DNA of 64,000 nt from positions 14,290,042 through 14,354,041 of the forward strand of contig BSYO01000010.1 in NCBI GenBank assembly GCA_033239525.1, written 5' to 3'. Of the stretch, positions 24,465-37,010 are shown piece by piece. The notes under the pieces were generated by a model. The model was given only the letters and a program-made list of their open reading frames with translations, did not search any database and was not told the origin of the DNA. How positions within the stretch are numbered: position 1 is the first letter of the stretch; every line of letters begins with the position of its first letter. Source of the stretch: Nepenthes gracilis (taxonomy: Eukaryota; Streptophyta; Magnoliopsida; Caryophyllales; Nepenthaceae). Made by a program: the position numbers and the translations under genes.

Positions 24465-24788
24465 TGATGGTATTATTACATCTGAATAACGTTCCATGAT
24501 ATCAAAACTCTTGATAACTTCTAAACATTTTAATTAACCAAAAATTTATTCCCTGATAAGCCCTGGAGTGGGAGGGTAATCCTCCAGGAATGAGACTTCT
24601 TTTTCCAAAATTTAATTATTTATCTAAAAGAGAAAATATATCTTTCCATTTTCTCTTTTTGGAGATAAGACCATCACTCTACCCTCTATCTTTGCTTTGT
24701 TTTTGTTGTATTTATGGCGCAAGAATCATCTCTATCCACCACTCCACTGCTCATTATCTCCATCTAACTCCCACTTGCATTCGCAACA
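24465..24788 (+). repeat. 3' LTR of Tat-like gypsy element
   Basis: 324 bp, shorter than the 5' copy (390 bp) through internal deletions. It starts TGATGG, ends CGCAACA, and TATAT follows. Confidence 0.8.
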
Positions 24789-25800
24789 TATATATTATTC
24801 TTAATTATTTTTAATATAATATATATATTTTTATCATATAAAATAATATTTAACAAATATTTAAATTATTACATATATAAAATATATTATCATATAAATA
24901 TATATAAATAAAATACATATATATTTTTATATAATAAAATACATATTATAATATATAAAATATATATATAAAATACATATAATATTTACTAAATAATATA
25001 ATATAAAATATATATTTATATAAAATACATATAACACATAATTAGTTCTTATAATAATTATTATAATATATAATAATTATATAACATACATTTTATTATA
25101 TATATTAAATATGTATAAAATAAATATTTAAATAATTATATGTATAAATATATATTCATATAAAATACATATAATTATACAAAATATAATTGTATATTAT
25201 ATAATATATTTTAAATAATTATATATTTTTAAATACATAATTATTAAATATAATTATATATTTTTATTATTATATTTTTTAATACTTAAAATTATTATAT
25301 ATCTAAAATATTTTTAAAATACTTATTATTATATAAATATAGTTATATTTTTAAAAAATAATTTATGTGAGAATAATTATTTATAAACTTTTAAAAATAA
25401 CTATTATCACCTCCTAGTTGGTAATAGTTATTCCTAAAAATTTAAAAATAATTATTTTTTAAAAAATATTTATTTTTTATTAAAATATAATTAAATAAAA
25501 AAATAAATATTTTGAGAGAAATAAGGTAAGAATAAAATAAAAATAAAATTTTTATTTTTATTAATCAAATATGTGGTTAAGAAATTATATATTTGGCAAA
25601 CAATAAGAAGTATTGTTAATTTTGTTTCATCGTAGTCTTATCTCTAATTTTAATAATATTACTCAGGATAAGATTTTTAATTCCTCCATTTATTATTTCC
25701 GCTCATTTTCTAGAAAAAATAATCCATTCCAGGGTTATAATAATTATTCGAAAATCATAATTATTGGGAATTTTTGCAATAAATGATGTTGGCATCAAGA
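24789..25800. other. Extremely AT-rich spacer
   Basis: From 24789 to about 25560 the DNA is almost only A and T, with ATATA and AAATAT words. It then grades into normal AT content before the methyltransferase gene. No gene is visible. Confidence 0.8.
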
Positions 25801-25822
25801 GCTACACGCTAGTTTTCCTATG

Positions 25823-26058
25823 TTATAAATTCTTGTATAAAGCTCAAATAAATTACTAATTGCAGTCTTCACTTTCTTCCCATTTTCTTGATTTTTTTAG
25901 TATAAATTTTTCGTCTCAAGAAGCACGGTGATGATAATCGTCCTTCCAGCAATTTGAGTTGCAGACACGAGGCTCGACGGATGAGTTTAGCTGGCGGTTT
26001 TCTTCTTGTAAATTGATGTCATTCAGAGGGAGAGTCTGATTTTGAAAGAGAAAAAACA
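25823..26058 (+). promoter_or_regulatory. Likely core promoter and 5' UTR of the methyltransferase gene
   Basis: TTATAAAT at 25823-25830 and TGTATAAA shortly after are candidate TATA boxes about 220-235 bp before the ATG at 26059. The ATG context AACAATGGCG fits plant initiation sites. The transcription start itself cannot be read from sequence. Confidence 0.4.
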
Positions 26059-29000
26059 ATGGCGGTAAGAGCAACATCTACAAAGCTGTCCTCGTGTTCC
26101 ACCTTCTCCTTGGCAGAATCTCTCAAATTTCATCTACGATTTGATTGCGTCAGTAATATTTGGCGTCCTTTCAGCACCAGGAGTATGGCCTCAAGAGATG
26201 AGAGAGAGAGAAAATGGTCATCATCATCTTTGTTATCAGCAAAGTTAAAAGCAAAATCAAAAGCTTCGGTGGATTTGGTAAAGAGAAGGACGAGGTCAGC
26301 GAAGGAGTTCAACGAAGAGTACATGAAGAGATACTCCGGAAACAAGGAAAGCCACATACCGGTGATGCTTGGTGAAGTTATGGACGCTTTTTCTTCGTCG
26401 TCTTCTTTTTCCTTGCAATCCTTTGTCGATTGCACTCTCGGCGCCGCTGGTCATTCCTTTGCTGTCCGTAATCTCTATCCTTTTTCTTGTTTTGTTTTGA
26501 TTTTTTTTTTTTTTTTGTCGCCCTTTTGCTCTTGGGCAAACAATCTCCTGCCTAGTAGTTGAATTTGTTTTTGATATGCCAGGCTAGTTTGGTTACAGTA
26601 AATGCAAGGAATGAGAATGAGGTATAAAAATAAGAATGAAAATGGATAATGCAAATGGATAGTAGCTTTAGGTTGTCCACTATTTTTTATTACACTTATA
26701 TTCATATTTATACCCGCTCTTGCATTAGATATGAAAAGGAGGAGATAAAGGTCTGATCCCCAAATTTTGAGATTGTATATTGTAATTTTTGCCAAGTAGA
26801 AATGAAAATGTACATGAATAATGTCCCATTCCCCTTCCTTGCATTCCCTATAACCAAACAGGCCTTAAGTGCTGAAATCGGTGTCATGTTTAGAATGCTG
26901 AAAAAAGGATGTTTGATCTTGTCTTATATTGATTATGAATTGCTTTATGAATGTTGAATGGACCCCATTTTCGCTCTGTTGAAAAGCTCCGGATATCTAG
27001 TTAAAATGTGAGGCTTTTGCGTTGTTTCTTTTCTTGGTTTTTTAAGAGAATTAGTAGCAATAATGCAGATAGAGAATAAACATTGAAGAGGGATGAGATA
27101 GAGTGGAGACCCTACTGTTCATAAGGTGCTGCTAATAACTTATACTAGTGCTGGACAAGGAGCGTATATTTGTCTCTCTTAGGCTTTCATAAAAGTGCTT
27201 TGACTAGAAGTTTTTCTTACATTAATGAACCTGAGTAAATTAGGGATGTTTTTCCAAGAAAACTTAATTGATTTATGGTTTAAGTTTTTGGTATTAGCTG
27301 CTGAATAGCTGTTAAAATCTAGCTTCAAGTGAGAGACATGTGTAGGGAATTTTGTCTCTCTGCAAAATCTTGGGAAAAAAGAGGTATTTATTCTTGCAAG
27401 ATATTAATGGCTTGACAATAAAGAAAGTAGGTGCTGAAAAATGTGTGCAATGTAGGTTATTGAATATATGTAGGTGTGAACACCACTCAAAATCTACTTT
27501 TACAAATGTTGAAAAGCAACAGGTTCTGACAATTGAAAAGTAAGTGGATGCTTAAAAAGTTTTTATTGATATATATAAAAACTCAATGTTGTATAAGAAT
27601 AATTTGTATTTTTATGAGATGCAATGCTCAAAATCAGTGTCCTGAGGAAAGCCTCTTTGACTCCTGTTTAAACTTGTTTTCCCTGGATACCATGGTTATT
27701 CTCTGTGCGCTTGTTGTCTGTTATTGATGCTACAAGAATCTACCAACCTATCGAACTTGACAATCAGTACTCCTGATATATATAAACATCACTGTGATCA
27801 TATCAACTGTGAAATTCTCCTACTCAACCTATTTTTGTTACTGCTTTTCTATACTGAACTTGTGGCTCTTTGACAAAGGCTGTAAGTGAGAATGGTTTGA
27901 CTTCCTAACTTCTCATGTTGGATTTCTTCATGGTCATGTGTTTTTTTAGTACTTTTTTATATGCATTTTACTATCTGGATCTATTTGTGAAATTACAATC
28001 TTAGTTGTTGGAAAAGATTGTTTTTCTTCAAGGCTCTTTATTCATGTAATAACAGATAATACAAGCCCATCCAGAATTGCAACTATATATTGGATTAGAT
28101 GTCGATCCCATAGCTCACAAAAATGCACGGACTTTAATCAATGAGCTAATGCTTGGTGATTCTTCTCTCCGGACTGCTGATCTGAAAGCATACACACAAG
28201 TAAGGAACTTTAAGGAAATTAAGCAAGTGATTGGTGAGGTTGATAATAAACTTTTAGCCTCTGGAGTTGATGGTATCCTGATGGACCTGGGAATGTCATC
28301 CATGCAGGTTAGCTTCTCAACACACTGCATCAGCTTCCTTTCGAGTTCATAGGGGTTGGTGATCATCCTAAAGAATAATGTTCATAGACTTGAGAAGACT
28401 TTTCCTTCTCTTATTATCATCTTTTTTTTTAATGCTAAATTGCTTGGAATAATTACTGAATCTGATTGTATTTTCTAAAATGAATACGATACAGATTAAG
28501 TATGCATATGCTGAGAGTGGCAAAATGATGGGAAGAAACAGAAACAATTGACCTTGTAACGATTTAAAATATTCTGTTTTTAGACCGTTAAAAGAGGCTG
28601 ATGGCTTTCTCCCCAAAAATTAAAAAAAAAAAAAAAAAGAGTGGAGGAACTTGCAGCATTCTCACACAGCATATTTCTCTTACATCTTTGCTCTTATGAG
28701 TGGGATCACATCTCCAGGGTTTACCTTGCTCATTCATACTAGATGACTAGGGATTGGGGAGTTATACTTGATGTTGAGTTCAAAAAAATTAAATTTTTTG
28801 TCCAATAGTACTGATTTTGGAATATGTATATCTTTGTGGTGATTGTGTTGGTATTGTTTGACAAATTGTTTGCTAGTGACTGAAGAATATGATTGTCATG
28901 ATTTAGATTATCATCAAATTTGCATTTTGTCATTTACCATTAAAATACAATTTGAACAATTTGAATTTCCCTAAAACAAAAAGGTCCCTTGATTGAAGAA

Positions 29001-32000
29001 CAAATCCAATTACTAAGGTTCAATTTTGTTATCTATGCTTAAAAAGTTTATTTATTTCTTGTCTTTGGACTGAAACTGTATCTTGAACAATTAGGAATCT
29101 CCACTGCCTACTTGTAAGGCATTGTGCCCGGTGGCCCAAGTGCAAACTGCATCAAAGAGCCAAATTTCTTATCTAGATCTTTCCCACCTACAGCAAATAA
29201 CATTTTTACAACCATTTCATTCATTAAATAGTGCAAATTTTCTCTTAGCTTTTGCTCCCTTCTGCGGCCCAAGTGCAAAATTTATGTTTTTATCAAAATA
29301 GCTTCTTTGCCACGTAAAGGAGATGTAACAAGAAACTATCTGCAGTCTTTGTGCTTGTTGCAATAGACACCTTAGGCATGACTGATTAACCAAGTGATAG
29401 CAAGTTTGGGTCCTTGGGTTAAAATCTTTGAATGTCCCTTCTTATGAAATATAGGTACTTACATGTTACAGTTTCCTGCATGATTTTGAAGTTAAAGAAA
29501 TTAATTAACCACCAGTCACTGCAGATGATGCCACATGCTTTTGTATGTGCCTTAATCTGTGCTGTAGTATGCTTTTTATGATTGTTTTCCCATGCCTATG
29601 TTGAGTTTTTTTGATTTTCGGTTTTTAATGTGAAGATAGATGGCTTTATGTTTTCTCTGTACTAATTTTCCGTTTTGTTTTTTAAAAATCTGCTTGTCTT
29701 CCAAATGGATTTCATGAATATCTCATTGATTATGATGAATGACCATCTTTTATGCAGGTGGATAATGCAGAGAGAGGATTTAGCATGCTTAGCAATGGAC
29801 CTCTGGATATGAGGATGGACCCTAGGGTAAGAGGAGCTGAAATGATATTACAATGCATGTTGAAAAGTGATAGGAAAATGAGCATTTACATCTTCAATGG
29901 CTGTCCAAAATGGCACAGGCAATTCCAACCAAAGAGTATCAATTGACCTGTCATCATTTTCAAAACTAACCCTCAAGGAGGATCCAAATTTTCTAAAGTT
30001 GGGTGGCAATTATTGGAAAGTGTCAAATTAGCCTCAATTAAATCATCCGTTCCATATTCAATGGCTACCATGATGTTAAGTCATCATCCAATACCAAACC
30101 ACTATGATTTCTTCCCTAAAGCAAAAATCACTATCATTAGTCGACTTGGCTTAGTCCTAGCCTTTGAATCTTTAATAGAAAATCATGATTAGGTAATTTG
30201 ATAATGTCTAATTAGCACCTAATGATAGATAATCTTACATTGTGTTCCAGGCTCCAGCACTTCTTTGGTGAATTCACACTTGCTAGGCAATTAGAAGCAT
30301 CACTCTGTATCTCAAATATCATAATACAGTCACAAAACAGCTCACATCAGCCCAAATTCAATTACAATTTTACCAAACACAGGCTAGCAATTAGTGTGTG
30401 AAGAAAATTACATAACCAAATCCCAAAACAAAAGCTCCGCAAAAAGTAATTGCAAGAAGCTTCTTTTTGTCTCTGATGTTTGGGCACCTCTTGAACATTT
30501 AAAAAAAAAAAGTCAAGAGCTTGGCTTCTCTCCCAGTGATTGCAGACCTACTTATCAACTATAAATTTTTGAGTTGCAATATCCATTGCTTTTCATATTT
30601 GTCATAAAACCTGTGTCAGACATACCATGAATTTGTCACAGTCTACCATTGAAGTGTCAACATGCCTGTAACAATCACAGAGATGTGGCAGTGTCAACAT
30701 CAAGATGGTAGCTTGATGTGAGATAACCTAGTAGGTGATGGGGGAGCGGAGACATGGCTACTTGGACTCTCCTTTAGGATATGCTAGCTTCACTTGTTTT
30801 GGGTGCAAGTGGCTTTTGAAAGTTGGGGCAAAGTGATGCCTGCAGCCAGAAGTCCCTAAAAAGGTCCAAAAATATCTTTGGGGAGAAACAAGGTTTTAGA
30901 TCTCTCTTCCTCCCTTGGGATTCTCCAATCATGTGGAATGCAAGATAATCCCCAAGTGAGATTTTGTGCAATGTAATAGGCCTTGGGACATATCCAAAGG
31001 ATAGCTTAGTGTTTCTATGAGGTTCAAAATGTAGTTTGACACCTGAGCTCTCAATGTTGTGTGCTAATTTTGGATTGGAGGCTACTACCCTCTGTTTGCC
31101 TTGTGAGACATGACTCACATGATACCTTTATTCTTAAAGGAAAGTTTCCCACACAGGTGGCATTGGGATGCCTCAGAGTGAGCTCATTGCAATATGACTT
31201 GACACACTCATGGAACTATCGTGATCCTATTATAATTGTTCTAAGGAGCTCAGTAAAATAGGTGGTGTAATACAACCTGAACCATCATCAAGAGCAAGTA
31301 TAAATACTTGTTAAATATCCTTGATGTTATCAATTTAGGCTAAATAGGTATGTTTTAAACATGGGAGACTACATATCTCACCGCAGAGAACTTGTGGGAG
31401 GCGTAGATGTCAAGGCAATGACACTGATGGATGCAAGTATGATATCTTTGATATGTGTTCAATGGAATATAGTGGCAACTATTTGCTGAGATTTCAGTAC
31501 CTCATATCGAAGTGATGAAGAGTAAGACCTCAAGTAGCAAGCAAATGTTACTGACTTGTGCAAGGACTAAGTCCTTGAAGAGGAGGTTTTAGAAACCTTT
31601 GAGTAGCATCACCAGCCGGTTAAACTCGTCCAAGTGCTTCTCGAAGCACTCACATCAGACAAACCGCAGTTATAAACCGCTTCTTCACATGTAATTTGGT
31701 TGTCAAAGATTTTAACTTATATCGGCTTTCAAGTTTTTCTTAGACTTTCGCGATCTAACAGACCGAGGACCTCCTAAAGTGTGTTGTCCGCCAAACACAA
31801 CTTAATAGTTCAGTTGGCAAGATCCCTCTTATCTTGCCATTCGTTCTCGGCCAGGTTCTTCGGCTTTTCCTCCTTTTTCCGAAGAGCTTTTACCGTCCCT
31901 TTTCGGGTCAAAATATTTATTACTCTTTCCTGTCAAAGGATAAAATTATTTTGCCCATTGAACTGCTCCACACTAAACGACACATTCTTCGCTGACGACG

Positions 32001-34049
32001 CCATCCAACTAATGGTTCACAAATCTCTCTCTGATAGTACTTGTTGGGGCAAAAGGTCAGTCGGACAAAATGACGCAAAGTCAGACACTGTGAAAGGAAA
32101 AGAGAAAGAAGAAGCACACACAAATTTTACGTGAGAAACCCTTCACAAACTGAAGGAAAAAACCATGGGATACAAAGTCCACTGCAAGTCCACTATGTGA
32201 AAGATTGGTTGCAAACGTCCGAGATAGAGTATCTGCAACACACCTGAGAATAATAAAGAAAAAACTCTCCAGTGTTAAACAAGAAAATACTCCTTCGTTT
32301 TCACTCTCTTCTTCCTCACTGGTGGTGTACTCCTCTCTTTTTTCACCCTTGAATCTCTCACTCCATTTTTTCACCGTTTACAGTATGCATATATATTGTT
32401 GATCCGCCGAATATTCTATTCTAGACAAAATGTGTTCCTAACAACAATATGAAGATACTATGCATAAACGGTACCTTGAAGTTACGCATGCTCAGAAAAT
32501 CTTCTGGGCTAGCATTTATTGACCCAACTGGATTCCAAACAGGAAATCCATTCATGCCAAACCGGTATTCCTGCCAACCTGGAAAACTGGGTATTTTGCT
32601 TTCTTCCAAAATGGTTAAATCTTCCATTTTGACCAATTGGTAAATCCTGCGTATACCAGTCATTTTGCCTTCACAACCGGTCAACCCTTTGATCGAAATT
32701 CCAACTGTGAAAAATCTGCACTTGCCATTTGCCTTCTTGGCTGATCAACTTACTGACAGGCCATTTTGCCTCAAGGCAAATCTGTGCCTGCTAATGGGCA
32801 TCCTTAACCGTCCCACTCCTTGGCCGCTGGCCTCCATCAGCCGGTCAACGGAATTGACCGGTTTCTGCTCTCCGAAAAGGTGCTCCAGCATTTTCCACTC
32901 CGAAAATGCTCTCCGCCAGCTAACCTCTGCGTTAACCGTCTTTAGTTCTCCGCTGGTTAACCTCCCGTTAACCGGAAATTACTTTCTGGTATTGCTCTCC
33001 GCCAAATAAACTTCGTCATTTGTTCTTCACAAAACCTCCGATGACAAAATTTGTTTGTTAAGTCACCCACATGGAAGTGACTAACCCCAACGCGTCTTTT
33101 GTTCGAATTTTACCATTGGCCAGAGAACTGCTACTTGGTTTGCATAATTACTTTTTTTTTTCCAAAAATTAATTATTTGGTTGACTGAATTGAGCAGATC
33201 TCTGGCAGGCAACTTTAAAAGCGGAGGACATTGTAAATTCTTGGCCAGCTGATGAAGTCGGACGAATTCTGCGGGACTATGGTGAAGAAACCAGCTGGTA
33301 CTCCCTCCAGAATGCGATTGTTAAGGCTCGTTTGCAAGGCGGGTTGCATTCAGCTGATGAATTAGTAGAGATTATTCGCATTACAACGTCCAGATCAAGA
33401 GGTGTGACCCCGTTTCTCTTCCTTTTTCTTGGGGGGAGGGGGTATAAATCAATTTTTTTTTTTTTTTTATGCTTGACTGAATATCTAAGGAAGATGTTCA
33501 GTATTCACTGGTTCTTCTGAGCATATCCCATTTGGTGTTGGATTTGTTCTCTTGAAAATGCATGGTTTGGTATTCAGAAGGATTTTTTTTTTTGGCTTCA
33601 ATTTTGAAGTAATGAAAAATATTTGCTTAATTGCAACAGGAGGAAGGCAGGGTTGGATAAAGACTTCAGCACGGGTTTTCCAAGCGCTAAGGATAGCTGT
33701 TAACGATGAACTGAGAACGTTGGAGGATTCGCTCCGTGCTTGCTTTGATTGTCTTGCCCCTCGAGGTAGGCTTGCTGTTGTTTCTTTCCATAGCTTAGAG
33801 GACAGGATTGTGAAACAGACATTCCTCAGTCTAATTAACGGCAGCCAAGGGCGGGGAGAGAATGATGGAAGAAGATCTGAATTAAGAAACTTAAACAACA
33901 ACTTTGAAAAGGATGCTTGGATTAAGCAGATCGTAGAAGGTGATACTGGAATTGTCCTCACGAAGAGGCCGATAACAGCTTCTGCCGAGGAAGAGAGATT
34001 GAATAGCAGGAGCAGGAGTGCCAAACTCAGAGTGATTCAGAAGATCTGA
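26059..34049 (+). CDS. CMAL: Chloroplast 16S rRNA (cytosine-N4)-methyltransferase, RsmH/MraW family (CMAL-like)
   Basis: Five exons join in frame: 26059-26463, 28056-28307, 29758-29826, 33209-33401, 33640-34049 (TGA), giving about 442 aa; the Arabidopsis protein is about 430. Residues 1-80 are Ser/Arg-rich, like an organelle transit peptide. RsmH signatures follow: [16 protein letters not shown]-binding [23 protein letters not shown], then [20 protein letters not shown] and LDMRMDPR across exons 2-3. Next are [35 protein letters not shown] and [20 protein letters not shown]. Bacterial RsmH makes m4C1402 in 16S rRNA. The plant CMAL protein does the equivalent in chloroplasts; organelle targeting here is inferred. 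Exon 1 must end at GCT|GTCCGT, a weak donor, because the nearby GTAATC donor breaks the frame. Introns 1 and 4 (29827-33208) carry insertions. Confidence 0.95.
26464..28055 (+). other. CMAL intron 1
   Basis: It holds a MITE-like element (26582-26864). The remainder is AT-rich with no recognisable gene. Confidence 0.6.
26582..26864. mobile_element. MITE with ~40-bp terminal inverted repeats
   Basis: The left end GGCTAGTTTGGTTACAGTAA continues AATGCAAGGAATG. The reverse complement of the right end reads GGCCTGTTTGGTTATAGGGA, then AATGCAAGGAAGG. The arms agree over about 40 bases with a few mismatches. The 283-bp size and non-coding centre fit a MITE; the GGCCTGTTTGG end resembles Tourist/Harbinger or hAT relatives. 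No matching 3-bp or 8-bp duplication is evident, so the superfamily is open. Confidence 0.75.
28308..29757 (+). other. CMAL intron 2
   Basis: Opens GTTAGC, closes TATGCAG. It is AT-rich with a poly-A run near 28621. The words GGCCCAAGTGCAAA recur at about 29135 and 29266. Otherwise I see nothing identifiable. Confidence 0.5.
29827..31559 (+). other. CMAL intron 3, left part, unidentified
   Basis: It is less AT-rich than the other introns between about 30650 and 31260. An open frame of about 114 codons on the minus strand (30774-31118) has no motif I know. TTTACCAAACACAGG near 30372 looks like a transposon terminal repeat, but no partner arm was found. Confidence 0.4.
31560..32018 (-). pseudogene. 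Copia gag remnant
   Basis: Reading the minus strand, one frame begins [20 protein letters not shown], followed by [12 protein letters not shown], an NLAENEWQD block and [11 protein letters not shown]. This is the N-terminal order of Tork/BARE-type copia gag. A stop replaces the Trp expected before QERV, and more breaks follow. Confidence 0.65.
32042..32446 (-). repeat. Copia LTR (5' LTR on minus strand)
   Basis: 405 bp, with ends TGTTG and CAACA on the + strand. On the minus strand a TATA-like ATATATATGCAT (about 32389-32400) precedes an R/U5 region with the typical TTGTATCCCATGG and CTCACGTAAAA words. A primer-site-like sequence sits just inside it. Confidence 0.7.
32447..33180. other. Unidentified GC-richer block in CMAL intron 3
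   Basis: The block is clearly less AT-rich than its surroundings. It repeats words such as ACCGGT, CCGGTCAAC, GTTAACC and CTCTCCG, mainly between 32560 and 32990. It could be U3 sequence of a longer LTR or an unrelated insertion. No gene seen. Confidence 0.4.
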
Positions 34050-36519
34050 ATGTAGACCTTGAACTTATCGCCATGGTTCAGGAATCCCTAGCACGGATGA
34101 TTCGATTGCTAACTCCTACAGGATCACGGATGGAAATATCGGTCACGGCTATTATCGAATGTCGCGAACGAGTCATCACTGTTCATGCAAGCCACACAGC
34201 AGCAACTGTGGGTTCCCTTCCGAGCTTCTCTTTAAGTTCTTGAAGCTGCAAAATTCAGTGCCAGGTAGGTCAGATTCAACTCACCTCTGTTTCGAAATGA
34301 TCCCGTCGCGTTACCAACGTCACGATCCTTTTCTTTGCAGCATCTTCGAAATTTATTTATTTATATTAGAAATTAAATATTTAAATACATTAAGTTTATT
34401 AACAATTGCTACAAAAAATTCCTCATTCAAAATAGCATTATAATTTTTCATCAATAGATTTAATTTTAACCAAGGCATGTGTGTTCATTAATGAAAAATT
34501 ATTATTATTACTTTTGCTATATTCATGTAAATTATTGAGATATAATTAGTTTAATTTTATTAATTTTATAACATTTATATAAATATACGTTCCAAGATAT
34601 GGTCAAATTCATTCTAACTTAGCATTCGGCTTTTTAACTTGCTCAGCCATATTAGATCCTATGAATTAACAATACGTAAACCAACTAAATATATGGCCCA
34701 TGGCCACAATTTAAAAACTTATATGTGACAAATAAATTTTAAATATCAGAATTGTTTCCATCAATATCGGTAGAATATATAAGCATCTCCTTTTCAAATA
34801 AGACTCTTATAAATAAATAAAGGCCTACTAATCTAAACCATAATAATAATATTTAACAAATAAATATAAGGTAATGCCCTTTTTCTTGTGCATATAATGT
34901 TGGCATATTTTGTACCATATGTTCTTACCCTCCTTCGCTGACTGAAGAAGGCCAAAAGCTAGGCAGGAGATTGGGCCGTCTTTTTTATATAAGAAATGGA
35001 TATCAATGACTTTGGAATTTGTTATGTAAGGGTGTATTCTATTATCTGTCCCACCTAGATTAAGTACTCAATTAATTTTCACTTCATAGTTTTAAAAAAA
35101 AAAGCTGATTATCAATCCTTTTTACAGATATAATTTTAACTTATGAGTTGTTATCAATTTTGCAGGATCTAGATAAAGATAGGCCTACCTACCAATTAAA
35201 TATAAATTGAATGTGATAAAAGATGGATGAATAAACCAAATACCAATAATAAAAGCCTTGCCGACCAATGACCAATGTGATTATATGAAAGTTGATTTAC
35301 GTATTTTCTTTTATAAATATGGGTCTTATTCTATCATTTAAAACCTACAAATATACAGATTATTGTATCTTATAAATAGGCCTTTATAAGATATTATCTT
35401 TTTTTAATATATTTTGATACGTTATAATATATATATATATATTTTTATAATTCTTTATAATAATTCAAATGAAAGACAAGTAAAATCTCTATGAAATACA
35501 TATACATTTCCCAATTTTGAAAATCAAATGCTTAACATTATTGTAGAAATCTATCAAATTTTTGAAAAACAAAATAAGACATGTAAGAATTTAATCTTCA
35601 TCAAACTCAAAAATTTTTAAAATTTATCAATGAATTTCAATATTTTTTTTATAAATATTGACGATATACTTTAAAATTTTAAAAAACTTAAAAATAAAGA
35701 ATATATATACAAGCTAAATATTAAAAAAATATGGATTAACATTTGTATAAAACATAAGGATATGAAATCTTAGATTTTGAACAACTAAGAAGAGAAATTG
35801 AGAAATTTCAAAAAACAAATGAAAAACTAAAATTGAAATTCACTTAACTTTAAATATCAGTGATCCTTCAAGGATTTGTTCCAAATATCTTCATTCGTTT
35901 CTTTCCCTTTTGCTTTCTTTTTTCTCGCTGAGTTCTCACAAAAATGAAATACAAAATAGTCAAAATCTCTCTTTTTTTTTTCTAAATATATATACAAACT
36001 AGTGCACTTACATTAGTCGTGCACTTGTCAAGTACAAAAGCAAATTTTAACATGCAAACAAGTATTTATCAAATACAAAAATAGTAAGAGAATTGCACGT
36101 AAATACCTTTAATGCACGTATTAAGTATAAATATTATGTCCAAAGCAAGCTCACGATACTTACATCAGGCACAAGTTCACAAAGTAATTAAACATATGCT
36201 TGGTTCATGCGCCAAATCCAACAGTTAAACAGCTAGGATATTATCCAAGCTCACAATTTTACCTAATAATTTACTCTTTTATTTTAACCTTCACATCATT
36301 TATCGATTTAATACTTGGATCTCATATCCATCACCTCCTTACAATAAATTTCAACCTCAAAATCACATAACCTAATTCTCTTAAATCTCGTCTTTGCACT
36401 CTGAGGTAGTTTCTTTAAAAGAATTGTTGCTCCACAATACTATGGTTAAAGGCCTAACTTTTGTAATGAACACTTAATCTTGACATATTAAAATCTAAAC
36501 TAATTCCTCAATATATGTT
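34050..36519. other. CMAL 3' UTR and AT-rich intergenic DNA
   Basis: The first 250 bases after the stop have gene-like composition and are probably 3' UTR. The rest is AT-rich without a gene. A segment at about 35750-36070 belongs to a dispersed repeat also found near 62605. Confidence 0.6.
35750..36070. repeat. Dispersed repeat, copy 1
   Basis: It shares with 62605-62900 the ordered words ATAAGGATaTG.AATCTTA.ATTTTG, CCAAATATCTTC, TTTCTTTT and CTAGTGCAC.TACA.TAGTC.TG, with many substitutions and small gaps. The family is not identified. Confidence 0.6.
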
Positions 36520-36524
36520 AAATT

Positions 36525-37010
36525 TTTAAGACATTAATGTGACTGAAATAACCACTAAAGCGGAATATATAATCGATTTTTATCCCTCCGGCCATTTGAT
36601 ACTCTGTTTTTGAACTTTTGATTCGGACGGGTTCCGTATTTCTGGATACTCATTTACTCATTTAGATGGTGTAATGTTTGAGTTGGGTGTCAGGGACAAA
36701 GCCAGAAGACTCAATTTATAGGCGAAACCATCATTCGCCTCAATCGAGCATTTTATACTCAAATCAGCCAAAATTGATTAATTGACTTAACGGGAGAGTT
36801 ATCGTCACTTAATGGACCACTAATACTTCAGCAGTTAATTGAGTTAAACGGTAAATGGTTATAAATCGATCGATGAAGACGAAGAGGACGAAACCCTCTG
36901 TCTGCCCAAAATTGGCCTCAAGCAAGCCGTTCGCGCGGCCTCACCTCGGCCACGGCCAGGCTTGATCGGCTTGTGGGCCGGGCCGGTTACTTATTTGAGG
37001 CAAGCCCATA
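36525..37010 (-). repeat. 3' LTR of copia element
   Basis: It aligns with the other LTR across AAGACATTAATG, AACCACTAAA.GC, TATATAATCG.TTTTAT, the GAGTTAAACGGTAAAT block and CAAGCCCATA. It has diverged by many substitutions. Confidence 0.85.

Larger units (their letters stand above)
18555..24788 (+). mobile_element. Decayed Ty3/gypsy (Tat-like) LTR retrotransposon
   Basis: Similar LTRs lie at 18555-18944 and 24465-24788. Both start TGATGG and end with GCAACA, and both sides carry TATAT (18550-18554 and 24789-24793). The TTGGCGTCGTCATGTGGGAA stretch after the 5' LTR is a Tat/Athila-type primer binding site. Remnants follow in gag-to-pol order on +, riddled with stops and indels. The 3' non-coding part has degenerate tandem repeats, as in Tat/Ogre elements. 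The element is 6.2 kb and certainly inactive. Confidence 0.85.
31560..32446 (-). mobile_element. Copia LTR plus gag fragment inside CMAL intron
   Basis: On the minus strand an LTR (32042-32446) is followed by a primer-site-like AGTACTATCAGAG and then the start of a copia gag. The element stops near 31560, so most of gag and all pol are missing. It lies antisense to the host gene. A 3' LTR was not found. Confidence 0.7.

Noticed and set aside
30774..31118. Open frame of 114 codons on the minus strand in CMAL intron 3
   Set aside because: No recognisable domain, lies within an intron of a well-defined gene, and has no supporting codon pattern or neighbours.
33485..34024. 179-codon minus-strand frame opposite the last CMAL exon
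   Set aside because: It is a shadow of the conserved methyltransferase exon on the + strand.
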